Positions 16,465 to 25,216 of a stretch of DNA of 25,216 nt are shown in pieces (the stretch's first letter is position 1; each line of letters starts with the position of its first letter). The position numbers were made by a program, and so were the translations under genes. Under the pieces are notes generated by a model. That model had not been told where the DNA came from and searched no databases. It worked only from the letters and a program-made list of their open reading frames with translations. Source of the DNA: a virus; the IMG/VR virus record IMGVR_UViG_3300020371_000051, positions 1 to 25,216 of that record; one strand, 5' to 3'.

Positions 16465-16657
16465 TTTTGATTAACTCTCTCAGTAGTGATTTTATTTCAG
16501 AGATTTCATTCTTCAACATATTTATGTCTTCTAACGCGGAACCGAGATGTTTCGATTTACGTCTTGCATCAATAGCAGAATCGTCGAGATTGATGATGGC
16601 ACCAGTGTTTTGGTCTCTTACGAGACCATCATGACCTTCAACTTTGATATAACTCAT
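16451..16657 (-). CDS. Small coiled-coil protein of T4-like marine phages (68 aa), function unknown
   Basis: This 68-residue protein starts MSYIKVEGHDGLVRDQNTG. The amino-terminal half, with VEGH.GLVRD and GAIINLD, matches a type of small protein I recall from many T4-like cyanophage genomes, where it has no assigned function. Residues about 38-65 (ALEDINMLKNEISEIKSLL) have leucines and isoleucines at heptad spacing, consistent with an oligomeric coiled coil. The gene sits 9 nt after the stop of the 2710-aa gene and overlaps the 1830-aa start by 14 nt, so it is very likely translated with its neighbours. The 9-nt spacer (TTTCCGCGC) has no Shine-Dalgarno, which suggests coupling to the end of the upstream gene. 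Its role in the particle or as an assembly factor is unknown. Confidence 0.85.
   Translation of the reverse strand: MSYIKVEGHDGLVRDQNTGAIINLDDSAIDARRKSKHLGSALEDINMLKNEISEIKSLLRELIKNASS
16519..16526 (-). promoter_or_regulatory. Putative late promoter core CATAAATA
   Basis: CATAAATA on the coding strand fits the NATAAATA pattern described for T4-like cyanophage late promoters. It lies inside the 68-aa gene, 55 nt before the ATG of the 1830-aa gene, further out than the other candidates. It could give the 1830-aa gene its own late transcript. Confidence 0.4.
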
Positions 16658-16666
16658 GCGCGGAAA

Positions 16667-19600
16667 TTAGAAGGATGCTACGGCTCTAATGTCTTGAATC
16701 TTAGGAACAAACGCGGGATCTACAGATGTCATGACAATTTTGATTGCAAAGGAGGAAAATTCTGGTAGATCTGCTACGCTGTATTTTAGATCCTGATATG
16801 CAGATTGCTTCTCAACTACACCAGAGATGGTGTTTTCACTAGTAGCAATTTCTGCTGTATCTGGCATTCCATCTTCATTGAAGAATACCCAATCGATATC
16901 CTCAAAGTTTTCTTGACTGGATGCTTTCTTGAATCTGTATAGAACTTTGACATCAGCAATGTCTTTGACATTTGCCAGTAGATGTACATCAATAGAAGTT
17001 GCAGGACTGTTGATTGCAATTTCCTTGGTAACATATTTTGCTGCAGCAGATCCATTCTTAGATGTATTCTCTGCAACAAACTCAGTACCATTTGTATAAG
17101 TAATTGTTCCAACTTCTAGATATGCTCTTTCGTTGGTCTCATCTGCATCAGGATGCATGATGAAGTCTCCAACACGGAAGATGTCTTTTTGTTGAGCAGT
17201 CGCACCCTCAGAATCAAATACTGCTCTAGTAAATTCACTACTATCAATAATTCTAGAAGTATAGTCATTGCCAATAGGTTGTGCATCAACTCTTACTGTC
17301 AGTTCTTGTGTCTTACTATTCCAAACAATAGACTTACCAGTGATGATGTTGTAGTATGCTTCTGTTCCGTCAGCAACAGTATTGTAGACACCTACTGGAT
17401 TGCGTGCTGTAATAGTAGCAGCATCTGCAATGTCAAAGAATAGTTGTGTTGGATTAGAATCAACAACTACTGCAGTTAATGCGGTGTCATCACTGAGAGT
17501 TACACCTTCACCTTTCTCGAAGAACTGAGATGTCTTGAGTCTTACGTAAAGAACGTTTCCGTCTACGCGAGCAATGATACCAGATGCCTTGGTTGTGTTA
17601 CCAACAATAGACTGATTGACGCTGATATCTGCTCCACCTTGACCAGATACTTCAAACTGATATACTGGGAAGAACTTGATAATTTGATCTCTTCTACCAT
17701 AACGATTTTCTTGTCCTTTAGCATTCTCAACTCTGTTTGTAGAAGTCTTGACAGATGCACTAGCAAGATCAATTACAGGAGATAGATGAGATACAGTGGA
17801 AGTCAAAGTCATCTTATAGTTCAGGGAACTTGTAAGATCATTCAGAGTTTCGTTGATATCAGATGCAATAAATTTCTGATTTGTAAAGTAATGAGATTCA
17901 TTCAAGAATGTTTTCTCGTACTCACTCTGGGAGTACGAAGTATAGTTAGTAGTGGAACTATCTACAGGAACAACATTGGTTGTTTTGACTTCTGTGTTTA
18001 GGGTTGTTCCAGTAAACGACAGATAGTGAACCTGTGGATATAGAGTTTCATACTTTCTATTATGGGAAGCATAAACCATATCTCCACCACCAACTGAGTT
18101 AGCAGCTGCTTTTGCTACAGTATTGATAGTGTAGTGATCGACACCAGAGTTGGAAACTTGGAACAATCCGTTGTTTAGTGTAGAAGCAGTAATTCCACCA
18201 ACTGTCTTTGCAGTTCTGTAGAATACATATGAATCTCCACCAGTTTCAAATCCGTTATCTCTGTGAGATACTTTGACGATAGCATTGTTGTTCTTGAATA
18301 GCAGGGATGTAGAATTGCTATCAGAACTTGCATTTGTCTCGAATGGATTTTCATCCAATAGTTCATATCCAAGAGAAGCATTTCTTAGTACCAATTCTGC
18401 AGGACGCTCAATAGCAAACTCTGCACGATACATGGTGAACTTGAGATCCTCGAAGATATCTTCTGTCCAACTTTCAGTGTTCTGAGATCTGTATACAGAA
18501 CCCAGTGCTGGTTGGGTGGTGATAACAGTGCTTGTAGCAATGTCAGTCTCACCTAGTCTAGATACCCACATCTCATAATCAACAGAATCAGTTTCAACTA
18601 CGAGTGCATACTCAGTATCATTCTGTAGATATACTGGATACTCATATCCAAAGTGTGTTGGAGTTGTGGATTCGGTAACACCGTCTCTATCAACAGCAAC
18701 ACCCATTCTTACTGCAGGGGTGTCAATTTCGATGAAAGTCTCAACTTCACATCCACCAGCACCGTTACCAACACCTCTGATAACAACAGAAGGTGCTTCG
18801 GTATATCCAAATCCAGGTAGAGAAACTTCTACGTTATAGATTTTACCACCAGAAACATTAATAGATGCTGTAGCAGTAGAACCGCCAGGAAGTTGTGGAC
18901 TCTCTAGTGTGAGAACAGCACTATCATAGTTAGCACCAGGATCAGTAACTCTGATTCCAGATAGTTTTCCACTGTCCTTAGCAATGCTTAGAACAAAGTC
19001 TGTTCCATCAGTAGCATTCGATAGTGTTACGGATGGGATGATCAGGTCTTCGTTTGCAGAGAAAGATCTGCCATTGTGGTTGCTCAAGACTACAGTATAG
19101 ACTTGCTCATTGGTGAGACTGTATCTACCAGATGCAGTAGCAACTAGTTCTACATTGTTCTTATCAAAGATCTGGAGAATAGGACCAGAAGCAGCAGAAG
19201 AAGCACCAGTTACGTTCTCTCCCTTATATACTGACATGTTTCCACTAGCAGTACACTTGAGGAATGTATTTGGAGATAGTACCTTTTCTGTTCCAGGGAC
19301 AATATTCTTGCCTGGTTTCTCTGCATCTACATTGGTGATGTATGTCTTGACTGGAATGTTGGTGCTCTTCTTATTGAAGTAGAGGTCAACACCAGTAACA
19401 AAACAACCACCATCTAGATTCTCAACTTTGAAAGTCTGAGCGAGAGGATTTGGTCTTACTGGATTATCAGTATTGCTCTCGATAAGTTGTACACCCTCGT
19501 TCGCTTTGAAGTAGGATGGTTTTGTGGATACAATGCTGGAAGGATTCTGTGGTAGAGTTCCAGAAGCATAGTATTTTACTTCTGCATAAGTATCAACAGT

Positions 19601-22600
19601 TTCTTTGCTCTCGTTTGTAGCACTAGATGTAAATCTGAATGTTAGTTCACCAGCAGTAAAGTTTACTTCTTCAGCATTAGTGTCATATGCTACAGTATCA
19701 ACATCTCCACCCCATGTTGCGTTTTGAAGTGGTGGGTGACCAGCAGGTAGAACAATCAGACCACTAGCGTTGCCGTATTCATCAGTGGTTACTGTGCCAT
19801 TGAAAGCAGACAGAGAGTTACCAGCAATACCACTAAATCTTAGGTCGGGGTTGACCCAACGATTAATATTTCTACCTTCAAGGAATACATTGATCTTAGT
19901 GTTTGGTTTTAGTCTACGAATGACAAACTTGACTGGTTTGCTTCTAGCAAAGAATGCTAGAGCAGTAGATACTTGAGTTTCGCCAACACTCTTGGATTGA
20001 ACGCCTTTTCCGATATCATTGTTTTGTGGACTGATGTTAGAAGAACTTCCAACAGATGCACTAGCAACAGAAGAAATTGCATCTTGAGTATTCAGTTCGC
20101 CAAGAGAATTGATAGAAGTAAATGCAGGTGAAGTTCCTACCCAGTTTACAACGAAAGAGTTGTGGAGACTTGATAGACTCTCTTTTACATTTTCTTTTGC
20201 AAGGAAAATTGTATATAGATTGGTGTTTGTATCTACAACTAATGGTTCTTGTGAATCATCATACCACTGATCGATAGATGGAGAAACCTCACCATCACCA
20301 ACATACTGTAGAACAACAAATGGATTTGGATTTAGAGTCTTGGAAGCAAAATCATTTCCTAGTAGTTCTAGACTTCCATATGGCAAAGTAACAATATTGC
20401 CAGATCTGGTGTATCCAGAAACAGATCTTTGATCATTTCTAGTATTAACTTCTACAAGATCAATAGAATCTTCTTTAGACTGTGGTCTTAGTGTAGACTG
20501 TCTGCTGTCGATAGAACATCTGTAGTCCAGAGAATTCAGGTTGCCAACTCTATGTGCCTCAAAATTATCGACAAAGAATCCAGACTTGAATCTGTCAAGT
20601 CCAATTTCATCTTTGACTTGCATATTGAGAGCTTGTTGCTCCAGGATGCTTAGTGTGGTATAGTATTCGAGACGCTCAATGCGCTTCTCCAACTTACCAA
20701 TATCACGCATCGTGTAGCGTCTATTGTCAACGGGGGTAATTCTTACATCCTTACTATCTTTTGTGAATGCAGGAATGTATGCATAGAAGAGAGGAACTGC
20801 ATCCTCAATAGGATCTGGTTTGGTTGGATTGAGAGAAGAGTTACCTTCTTTGACTACAAAGTTACCTTTCTTGTCTAGGAAAATACCATCAATACGATCT
20901 AGATATTGTACTTGACTGAAGGAGAAAGTGTATTCAATATTATTATCTGGAGCAGGAGTGCTAGAAACAACAGCACCAGAACCAGCAAACGAACCAGATA
21001 CTGACGCAAGACTTGTGTTGTTCTGGAAACCAGAAATAATAGTATTGGAATCTACCTTAGGTCTAAAGTCTAGTACATTCTTGAGTTCTACTACTTTATG
21101 AACAGAAGAATTGAATGTAGGAATCTCATCTTCGGGAACACCTGCTTCATGCAAGTAACTATCAATGGTGCAGAAATCTCCTTGAGAATGTACAAAATAA
21201 TCAAAAGCGATTACTAACTGACCACTAGTAGGTTCAAATCCTGGTTTTAGAACAAGTCTAGAAACATCATAAACAGTGTCTCTTTGACCATTATCAAACG
21301 TAAACTTGTTAGTTACATCTGTACCAGAAATTAGATTGCCTGCGCTATCAAGTTCAGGTGGTTGAGAAGAAGTTCCCTCATATACATATCTCAATTTGAA
21401 AGCATCAGAATAAGAGATAGTCTCAACTGCTTTGGTATCATAGTCAGATCCTCTGAATGGAACTATACGATCACCAGCAGAAGCAACTGTGATTCTCTTG
21501 TTTCTAATTGCTGTCTTCAACCTTGGTTTAGCATTGCTAACCTCAACAGTTGCTGTGAGTTTTAGTTTAGGATAGGTTCCGTTGGAAGGAATTGTACCAA
21601 AATAAGTTGGTGGAAGTTGTAGACTGATACTTCCAGAAGTTAGACCACTGCTTGTATCTGTCTTAGAAGTAATGTCTACTTGATCGGCATCAACATACAG
21701 AATATCACCAATCGCAATATTAGGTGCATCACCAGGATCGAGAACTGTAATCATAAAGTTCTCTTTGGTGTATGCAGCAAATCTCTGTGTTCCGAATGGA
21801 AGTTGTGCTTTGAATGTAATTGCGTTAGGATCACCAGAAGCAGTAGTAACAAAATCTCTACGGAAGTAGTATTTGATTTTGCTTTCTTCGTCACTATATG
21901 CTAGTTGAGATACTTGCTTGCTTCCAGTTGGGAAGATTAGTGTGCCACTGTTAGTATTGGCAACTCTAGGACGCAAACGAACGATGCTAGTATTAGTTAC
22001 TGGTCCTGGTAGAGCGGTATCAAAATAAACTCTAGTTTTGAATGGTCCATCTTGCTCAGTTGCATACTGAACAATTGCTCTTACTAGATTATTGTTATCA
22101 TCAGAGAACTGTACCAGATCTCCTTGCTGTAGAAGAGTGGATGCATCTGCACTGAAACTTGTAGATTCAATGAAGTTAGATCCTTGAGATCCGAAGAAGG
22201 TAAAGTCAGTAACGGATTTAATTTCAGAATAAGTCTGACTATCTACAACAACATCAGCACTGAAGTTGTTGGAGTTACCAGAACCATAACTGCAACCAAG
22301 AGACTTGACGTTCTGTGGTGTGTAAGTTGTTACACTGTTTCTGAATAGAACAGGGACAACTGCTGCAGCAGAGTTTGGAGCACCAGCAGCATCTGGATTT
22401 TTGACAGTTACAGCAGGTGGTTGTGCATACTCTAGAGATACTGCGTTTCTATCTGCAATAATTGCTTTGAATATCTTACCATCATTAGTCTTAGAAATTG
22501 CAATCTTAGAAGAATCAAATTCGAGACCATTGATCAGAAGAGTCACACCGTCTGCATAACCCAATCCTCTGTTTTGTACAACGAAGTGGGAAATAGTATT

Positions 22601-24799
22601 GTCTTTGGCAATTCTGGCAGTGTTTCCATCTTCATCTCTAATTGTTTCTCCAGAAAGGAATCTTCCAGAAAGAGTTTTCAGATATAAAAGTTGTCCAATA
22701 GAATAGACACCAGTATCAGATCCTTCTACAACACCATATGCATTGCTTTCTAATCCAAACACATACTTACCTGCTTGGAATGCACCAGATCCACTAGGAA
22801 CAGCATCTAGTTGAACCTTTGTAAAGAAAGATGGATCAAAGTAAGACAATCCAAAGATGGAATTGTAAGTAGCATCACCATTTGCCAAACGACCTTTGGA
22901 AAGAATGATGTCAGAATCTTCGTTGAATCCAGATCCTGCTTTCTGTAGTACAAAGTTGCTTGGTTTTGCTTTACCGATGACAGGAGTAATAGTATCACTG
23001 TAATCTACAATGAAACCAAATTCATTTGTATTGTTAGAAGCATCTGCCTCGGTCAAGAAGATTTTTCTCTTATATTCAGAATCAGAATCATCATACTCTA
23101 GTAAGAGTTGTTCTAGTTCATCTTTTCTACCAGAGACAGTGAGTTCTAAGAACTGCACAGATTCTGATGGATTGATTAGTGGTTTATTAGTCGTAGCAAA
23201 TGACAGAGATTTGAAACTTGCAATAGCAGTAGGTGTTCCAACGTCACTTCTAGTCTTAATAAAGAATAGTTCAGAGAATTGAGAATCAAAAGTTGCGTCA
23301 GTTACTGCACCAATAAGAGTTACAGTATTTGTAATTTGCAAAGTGATAGACTTGATACCATCATCTACACTGAATACTTCGCCTCTTCTGTTGATAGTTT
23401 GTCTGTGGTCACTTGGAAGTTCTGTATCATTTAGACCAATAGATCCATCGTTGAAAGATGCATAGAAGAATAGATCTGGATATGCTGTAAGTTCGGATCC
23501 TTCCTTGTTCAGAGGAACACTACCGAATACGTTTGTAATGCTGTAAGTTGGCAGACCTTTTGTTTTCAGAGTTACGTTGTCTGAAGAAAGACTTTCTCTT
23601 GCTTTACTGATATCAAGATACTTAGTTTCTTTGTTGACAATTTCATATCCCTTGACATATGCTTTACCAGGACCAATGGTTGCAACCATCTTCCTAGAAG
23701 CATCAGTAGAACTTAAATTGTTATACAGACCGAATTCATCTGCAGCATAGATACCACGGTTGCCATCTTTCTGAGCATACTCTCTAATATCTACAGCAAA
23801 GTTGTCTACAACGTAGTCTCCACTTTCATCAAATGTTCTACGTGCTAAAGTTTGCTCAAGAACACTGAAGTCTGTTCCTTGGATCTTTCTTTGAATTTGA
23901 CCTCTGGATACAGTAAGTAACTGAATAAAGTTCTTATCTGTAATTGCATTCAATGCAAATTCTTTTAGTTCTAGACTAATCTTCAGTCTATGACCACCAG
24001 GAGCAGTGTAGTTAGAAGAACCAATTGCATTGTCATACAGAGATGCATCTTCTTCTGGAGTTACAATAGACTCTTTGATTGTAAATCCAACTTTTGCAGA
24101 AGGTTTGTTGTAATATTCGTCGATAATAAGGAGTTGCTCGTCATTACGAACAAAGTAACCATTGACAAAATAAATGCCTTCTTGTACTTTTACAGCAGAA
24201 CCATAACCCATTGCAGGACTGTCAATGGATGTTACTTCTTGTGTGTCGGGATTTGTGACTTGGATGCTAGTTGGTAGAACACTACCGTCTGTACCGACAA
24301 CTAGAAGTGGTGTGTTGACACCATCAACAACCTCTAGGGTTTCGCCTTGCCTAAAAGTTTCTTCTGTGTTAGAGTTACCACTGTTGATATAATTTACATA
24401 AACAGTATCAGCACTAGAGTCAGTTGCAAGTCTTGCTGCTAGAACTGTTGCTGTTACACCAGATGTCAGACCATTCAGCTGCTGTCCAACTAACTGTGTA
24501 ATATCATACTTTTTATATACAATGTCATTGCCTTCACCTACTGCTACTTCGGATACAGAAGACAATTTTACATAATCTAATTTTGTGTTTAGTCCCACTT
24601 CACCAGGGATGACCAATTCCCCTTGTTTAAATGCGTACTTACCAAAAGATTCAATCTGATTCTGAAGAATCGATTGAACCTGGGTTAATTCTCTACCTTG
24701 AATCGAGTAACCAGGACGGAATAGAATCTTATAAAAATTCTTGTTCGCGTCGAAGTCCTCGTAATAAGGATTTACATTAAGGTTAGTCTTTTGTGGCAT
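16667..24799 (-). CDS. DUF4815-type baseplate/fibre virion protein (2710 aa)
   Basis: This 2710-residue protein has an amino terminus with NPYYEDFD, FYKILFRPGY and QGRELTQVQSILQNQIE. That is the pattern I know as DUF4815, found in large virion proteins of T4-like marine phages. A beta-rich region follows. A heptad-patterned coiled coil lies at about residues 1364-1397 (RDIGKLEKRIERLEYYTT). Near 1623-1650 is IRRLKPNTKINVFLEGR. Near 1777-1846 is NPLAQTFKVENLDGG with VDLYFNKKS, a module shared by baseplate-attached fibre proteins. DGGxGY-like modules lie near 1947-2018 (DPGANYDSA, GFGYTEAPSVVIRG). The tail near 2307-2363 (SSLNYKMTLTSTVSHLSPVI) also recalls cyanophage proteins. It follows the gp8-like gene and starts with GGAG 4 nt before ATG. 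I infer an outer baseplate-wedge or fibre-attachment role; the exact T4 equivalent is uncertain. Confidence 0.93.
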   Translation of the reverse strand: MPQKTNLNVNPYYEDFDANKNFYKILFRPGYSIQGRELTQVQSILQNQIESFGKYAFKQGELVIPGEVGLNTKLDYVKLSSVSEVAVGEGNDIVYKKYDITQLVGQQLNGLTSGVTATVLAARLATDSSADTVYVNYINSGNSNTEETFRQGETLEVVDGVNTPLLVVGTDGSVLPTSIQVTNPDTQEVTSIDSPAMGYGSAVKVQEGIYFVNGYFVRNDEQLLIIDEYYNKPSAKVGFTIKESIVTPEEDASLYDNAIGSSNYTAPGGHRLKISLELKEFALNAITDKNFIQLLTVSRGQIQRKIQGTDFSVLEQTLARRTFDESGDYVVDNFAVDIREYAQKDGNRGIYAADEFGLYNNLSSTDASRKMVATIGPGKAYVKGYEIVNKETKYLDISKARESLSSDNVTLKTKGLPTYSITNVFGSVPLNKEGSELTAYPDLFFYASFNDGSIGLNDTELPSDHRQTINRRGEVFSVDDGIKSITLQITNTVTLIGAVTDATFDSQFSELFFIKTRSDVGTPTAIASFKSLSFATTNKPLINPSESVQFLELTVSGRKDELEQLLLEYDDSDSEYKRKIFLTEADASNNTNEFGFIVDYSDTITPVIGKAKPSNFVLQKAGSGFNEDSDIILSKGRLANGDATYNSIFGLSYFDPSFFTKVQLDAVPSGSGAFQAGKYVFGLESNAYGVVEGSDTGVYSIGQLLYLKTLSGRFLSGETIRDEDGNTARIAKDNTISHFVVQNRGLGYADGVTLLINGLEFDSSKIAISKTNDGKIFKAIIADRNAVSLEYAQPPAVTVKNPDAAGAPNSAAAVVPVLFRNSVTTYTPQNVKSLGCSYGSGNSNNFSADVVVDSQTYSEIKSVTDFTFFGSQGSNFIESTSFSADASTLLQQGDLVQFSDDNNNLVRAIVQYATEQDGPFKTRVYFDTALPGPVTNTSIVRLRPRVANTNSGTLIFPTGSKQVSQLAYSDEESKIKYYFRRDFVTTASGDPNAITFKAQLPFGTQRFAAYTKENFMITVLDPGDAPNIAIGDILYVDADQVDITSKTDTSSGLTSGSISLQLPPTYFGTIPSNGTYPKLKLTATVEVSNAKPRLKTAIRNKRITVASAGDRIVPFRGSDYDTKAVETISYSDAFKLRYVYEGTSSQPPELDSAGNLISGTDVTNKFTFDNGQRDTVYDVSRLVLKPGFEPTSGQLVIAFDYFVHSQGDFCTIDSYLHEAGVPEDEIPTFNSSVHKVVELKNVLDFRPKVDSNTIISGFQNNTSLASVSGSFAGSGAVVSSTPAPDNNIEYTFSFSQVQYLDRIDGIFLDKKGNFVVKEGNSSLNPTKPDPIEDAVPLFYAYIPAFTKDSKDVRITPVDNRRYTMRDIGKLEKRIERLEYYTTLSILEQQALNMQVKDEIGLDRFKSGFFVDNFEAHRVGNLNSLDYRCSIDSRQSTLRPQSKEDSIDLVEVNTRNDQRSVSGYTRSGNIVTLPYGSLELLGNDFASKTLNPNPFVVLQYVGDGEVSPSIDQWYDDSQEPLVVDTNTNLYTIFLAKENVKESLSSLHNSFVVNWVGTSPAFTSINSLGELNTQDAISSVASASVGSSSNISPQNNDIGKGVQSKSVGETQVSTALAFFARSKPVKFVIRRLKPNTKINVFLEGRNINRWVNPDLRFSGIAGNSLSAFNGTVTTDEYGNASGLIVLPAGHPPLQNATWGGDVDTVAYDTNAEEVNFTAGELTFRFTSSATNESKETVDTYAEVKYYASGTLPQNPSSIVSTKPSYFKANEGVQLIESNTDNPVRPNPLAQTFKVENLDGGCFVTGVDLYFNKKSTNIPVKTYITNVDAEKPGKNIVPGTEKVLSPNTFLKCTASGNMSVYKGENVTGASSAASGPILQIFDKNNVELVATASGRYSLTNEQVYTVVLSNHNGRSFSANEDLIIPSVTLSNATDGTDFVLSIAKDSGKLSGIRVTDPGANYDSAVLTLESPQLPGGSTATASINVSGGKIYNVEVSLPGFGYTEAPSVVIRGVGNGAGGCEVETFIEIDTPAVRMGVAVDRDGVTESTTPTHFGYEYPVYLQNDTEYALVVETDSVDYEMWVSRLGETDIATSTVITTQPALGSVYRSQNTESWTEDIFEDLKFTMYRAEFAIERPAELVLRNASLGYELLDENPFETNASSDSNSTSLLFKNNNAIVKVSHRDNGFETGGDSYVFYRTAKTVGGITASTLNNGLFQVSNSGVDHYTINTVAKAAANSVGGGDMVYASHNRKYETLYPQVHYLSFTGTTLNTEVKTTNVVPVDSSTTNYTSYSQSEYEKTFLNESHYFTNQKFIASDINETLNDLTSSLNYKMTLTSTVSHLSPVIDLASASVKTSTNRVENAKGQENRYGRRDQIIKFFPVYQFEVSGQGGADISVNQSIVGNTTKASGIIARVDGNVLYVRLKTSQFFEKGEGVTLSDDTALTAVVVDSNPTQLFFDIADAATITARNPVGVYNTVADGTEAYYNIITGKSIVWNSKTQELTVRVDAQPIGNDYTSRIIDSSEFTRAVFDSEGATAQQKDIFRVGDFIMHPDADETNERAYLEVGTITYTNGTEFVAENTSKNGSAAAKYVTKEIAINSPATSIDVHLLANVKDIADVKVLYRFKKASSQENFEDIDWVFFNEDGMPDTAEIATSENTISGVVEKQSAYQDLKYSVADLPEFSSFAIKIVMTSVDPAFVPKIQDIRAVASF

Positions 24800-24802
24800 T
24801 GT

Positions 24803-24846
24803 ACTCCGCCAAATACTAGCATCTTGTCCCTAGTATTTAGCGGAGT
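24803..24846 (-). promoter_or_regulatory. Leader hairpin masking the ribosome site of the 2710-aa gene
   Basis: The arms 24803-24819 and 24830-24846 form a 17-bp stem with a 10-nt loop. The single non-Watson-Crick position is a G-U pair in minus-strand RNA but an A-C mismatch in plus-strand RNA, which favours a role in the coding-strand transcript. The 3' arm contains the Shine-Dalgarno GGAG (24804-24807), 4 nt before the ATG at 24799. On the minus strand no U-run follows the hairpin, so it is not an intrinsic terminator for these genes. Confidence 0.8.
24834..24841 (-). promoter_or_regulatory. Putative late promoter core GCTAAATA inside the hairpin arm
   Basis: GCTAAATA lies in the 5' arm of the leader hairpin, 35 nt before the ATG at 24799, and is identical to the octamer at 10461-10468. 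By analogy with T4 late promoters, the start would be about 6 nt downstream, at the edge of the loop. Such RNA would lack the 5' arm and leave the ribosome site free. Confidence 0.55.
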
Positions 24847-24856
24847 AAAAAAGAAA

Positions 24857-25216
24857 TCAGAACTCGATTACTAGTTTGATATCTTCGATCTGGTCAGGAG
24901 CACGGGTGATGAGACGACGGTTCTCGATGTAGATTACATTACCCGAGTTGTTCTCGATCTCTGGATTAGCAAGACCTGCAGCGAAGGTAGAACCTAGAAG
25001 TGCAGAAGCGTAACCAGTGTCAACGTTACCAGATGCAGCAGATGCCTCACCAGTAATTGCGTTAGCACCATTGCTCTCGAATGCTCTTACAACACCCTGA
25101 TCAGTGTGTGCATCAGAGGTTTGGATGTACTTGAGAACACCAGCGGTAGTAGAACCACTGTCAAGTGTCCAAGAAACAACAGTACCTCTTGCAGTACCAC
25201 CAGTTACAGTTTGAAC
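24857..25216 (-). CDS. Baseplate wedge protein, gp8-like, carboxyl-terminal part (5' end outside window)
   Basis: The frame is open from the right edge to a TGA at 24857-24859 and gives 119 residues of the carboxyl terminus. It holds GGTARGTVVSWTLDSGST, VLKYIQTSD, ANPEIENNSGNVIYIENR, and ends APDQIEDIKLVIEF. The ending pattern GNVIYIENR..ITR..DQ.EDIKLVIEF resembles what I remember of T4 gp8-like baseplate wedge proteins of marine myoviruses. Its place just before a DUF4815 protein fits a baseplate gene set. The assignment rests on this ending only, so another baseplate protein is possible. The gene ends 57 nt before the next start, the longest intergenic gap in the window. Confidence 0.6.
   Translation of the reverse strand, partial: VQTVTGGTARGTVVSWTLDSGSTTAGVLKYIQTSDAHTDQGVVRAFESNGANAITGEASAASGNVDTGYASALLGSTFAAGLANPEIENNSGNVIYIENRRLITRAPDQIEDIKLVIEF

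Noticed and set aside
24772-24822. Possible upstream 16-codon reading frame starting at ATG in the hairpin loop and overlapping the 2710-aa start
   Set aside because: It would have almost no leader or ribosome site in a late transcript and encodes no recognisable peptide.
24803-24846. Hairpin considered as an intrinsic terminator after the gp8-like gene
   Set aside because: In the direction of transcription the T-run precedes the stem and none follows it; the ribosome site of the next gene is in the 3' arm, so a leader role fits better.

Overview
This window looks like part of the late structural (baseplate, tail and fibre) region of a large tailed phage of the marine T4-like type, most probably a cyanophage-like myovirus. 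Four things point that way. Every credible gene lies on the minus strand and is packed end to end. The proteins are very long, beta-rich and full of Gly/Thr/Asn/Ser. Their modules are ones known from marine T4-like structural proteins: a DUF4815-like amino terminus, DGGxGY beta modules, TFTC...YPRPG repeats, CRRD helical modules and LDADLLDG / VGIN fibre repeats. Finally, T4-type late-promoter cores (TAAATA) sit just upstream of most starts. The host and exact phage lineage cannot be fixed from this sequence alone.

In transcription order (right to left) the window holds: the carboxyl terminus of a baseplate-wedge-like protein (gp8-like, runs off the right edge); a 57-nt intergenic region with a long hairpin and a late-promoter core; a 2710-residue DUF4815-type virion protein; a 68-residue coiled-coil protein; an 1830-residue beta-rich virion protein with cupredoxin-like domains; a 166-residue small virion protein; a 3321-residue fibre-like protein; and the start of a glycine-rich fibre or adhesin protein that runs off the left edge. 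Three genes occupy about 23.6 of the 25.2 kb. There is no gene-free stretch above 57 nt, and I saw no tRNA, CRISPR array, insertion sequence or convincing intrinsic terminator.

As a working model, the right-hand genes build the outer baseplate and the attachment points for fibres. The small proteins (68 and 166 residues) act as adaptors, and the left-hand genes form receptor-facing fibres. The two most interesting signals are these. First, an amicyanin-like type-1 copper-site motif lies inside the 1830-residue virion protein, with a second, decayed and domain-split copy further on. Second, the hairpin before the 2710-residue gene hides the ribosome binding site in read-through RNA but should be absent from RNA started at the late promoter embedded in it, as in T4 genes such as e.
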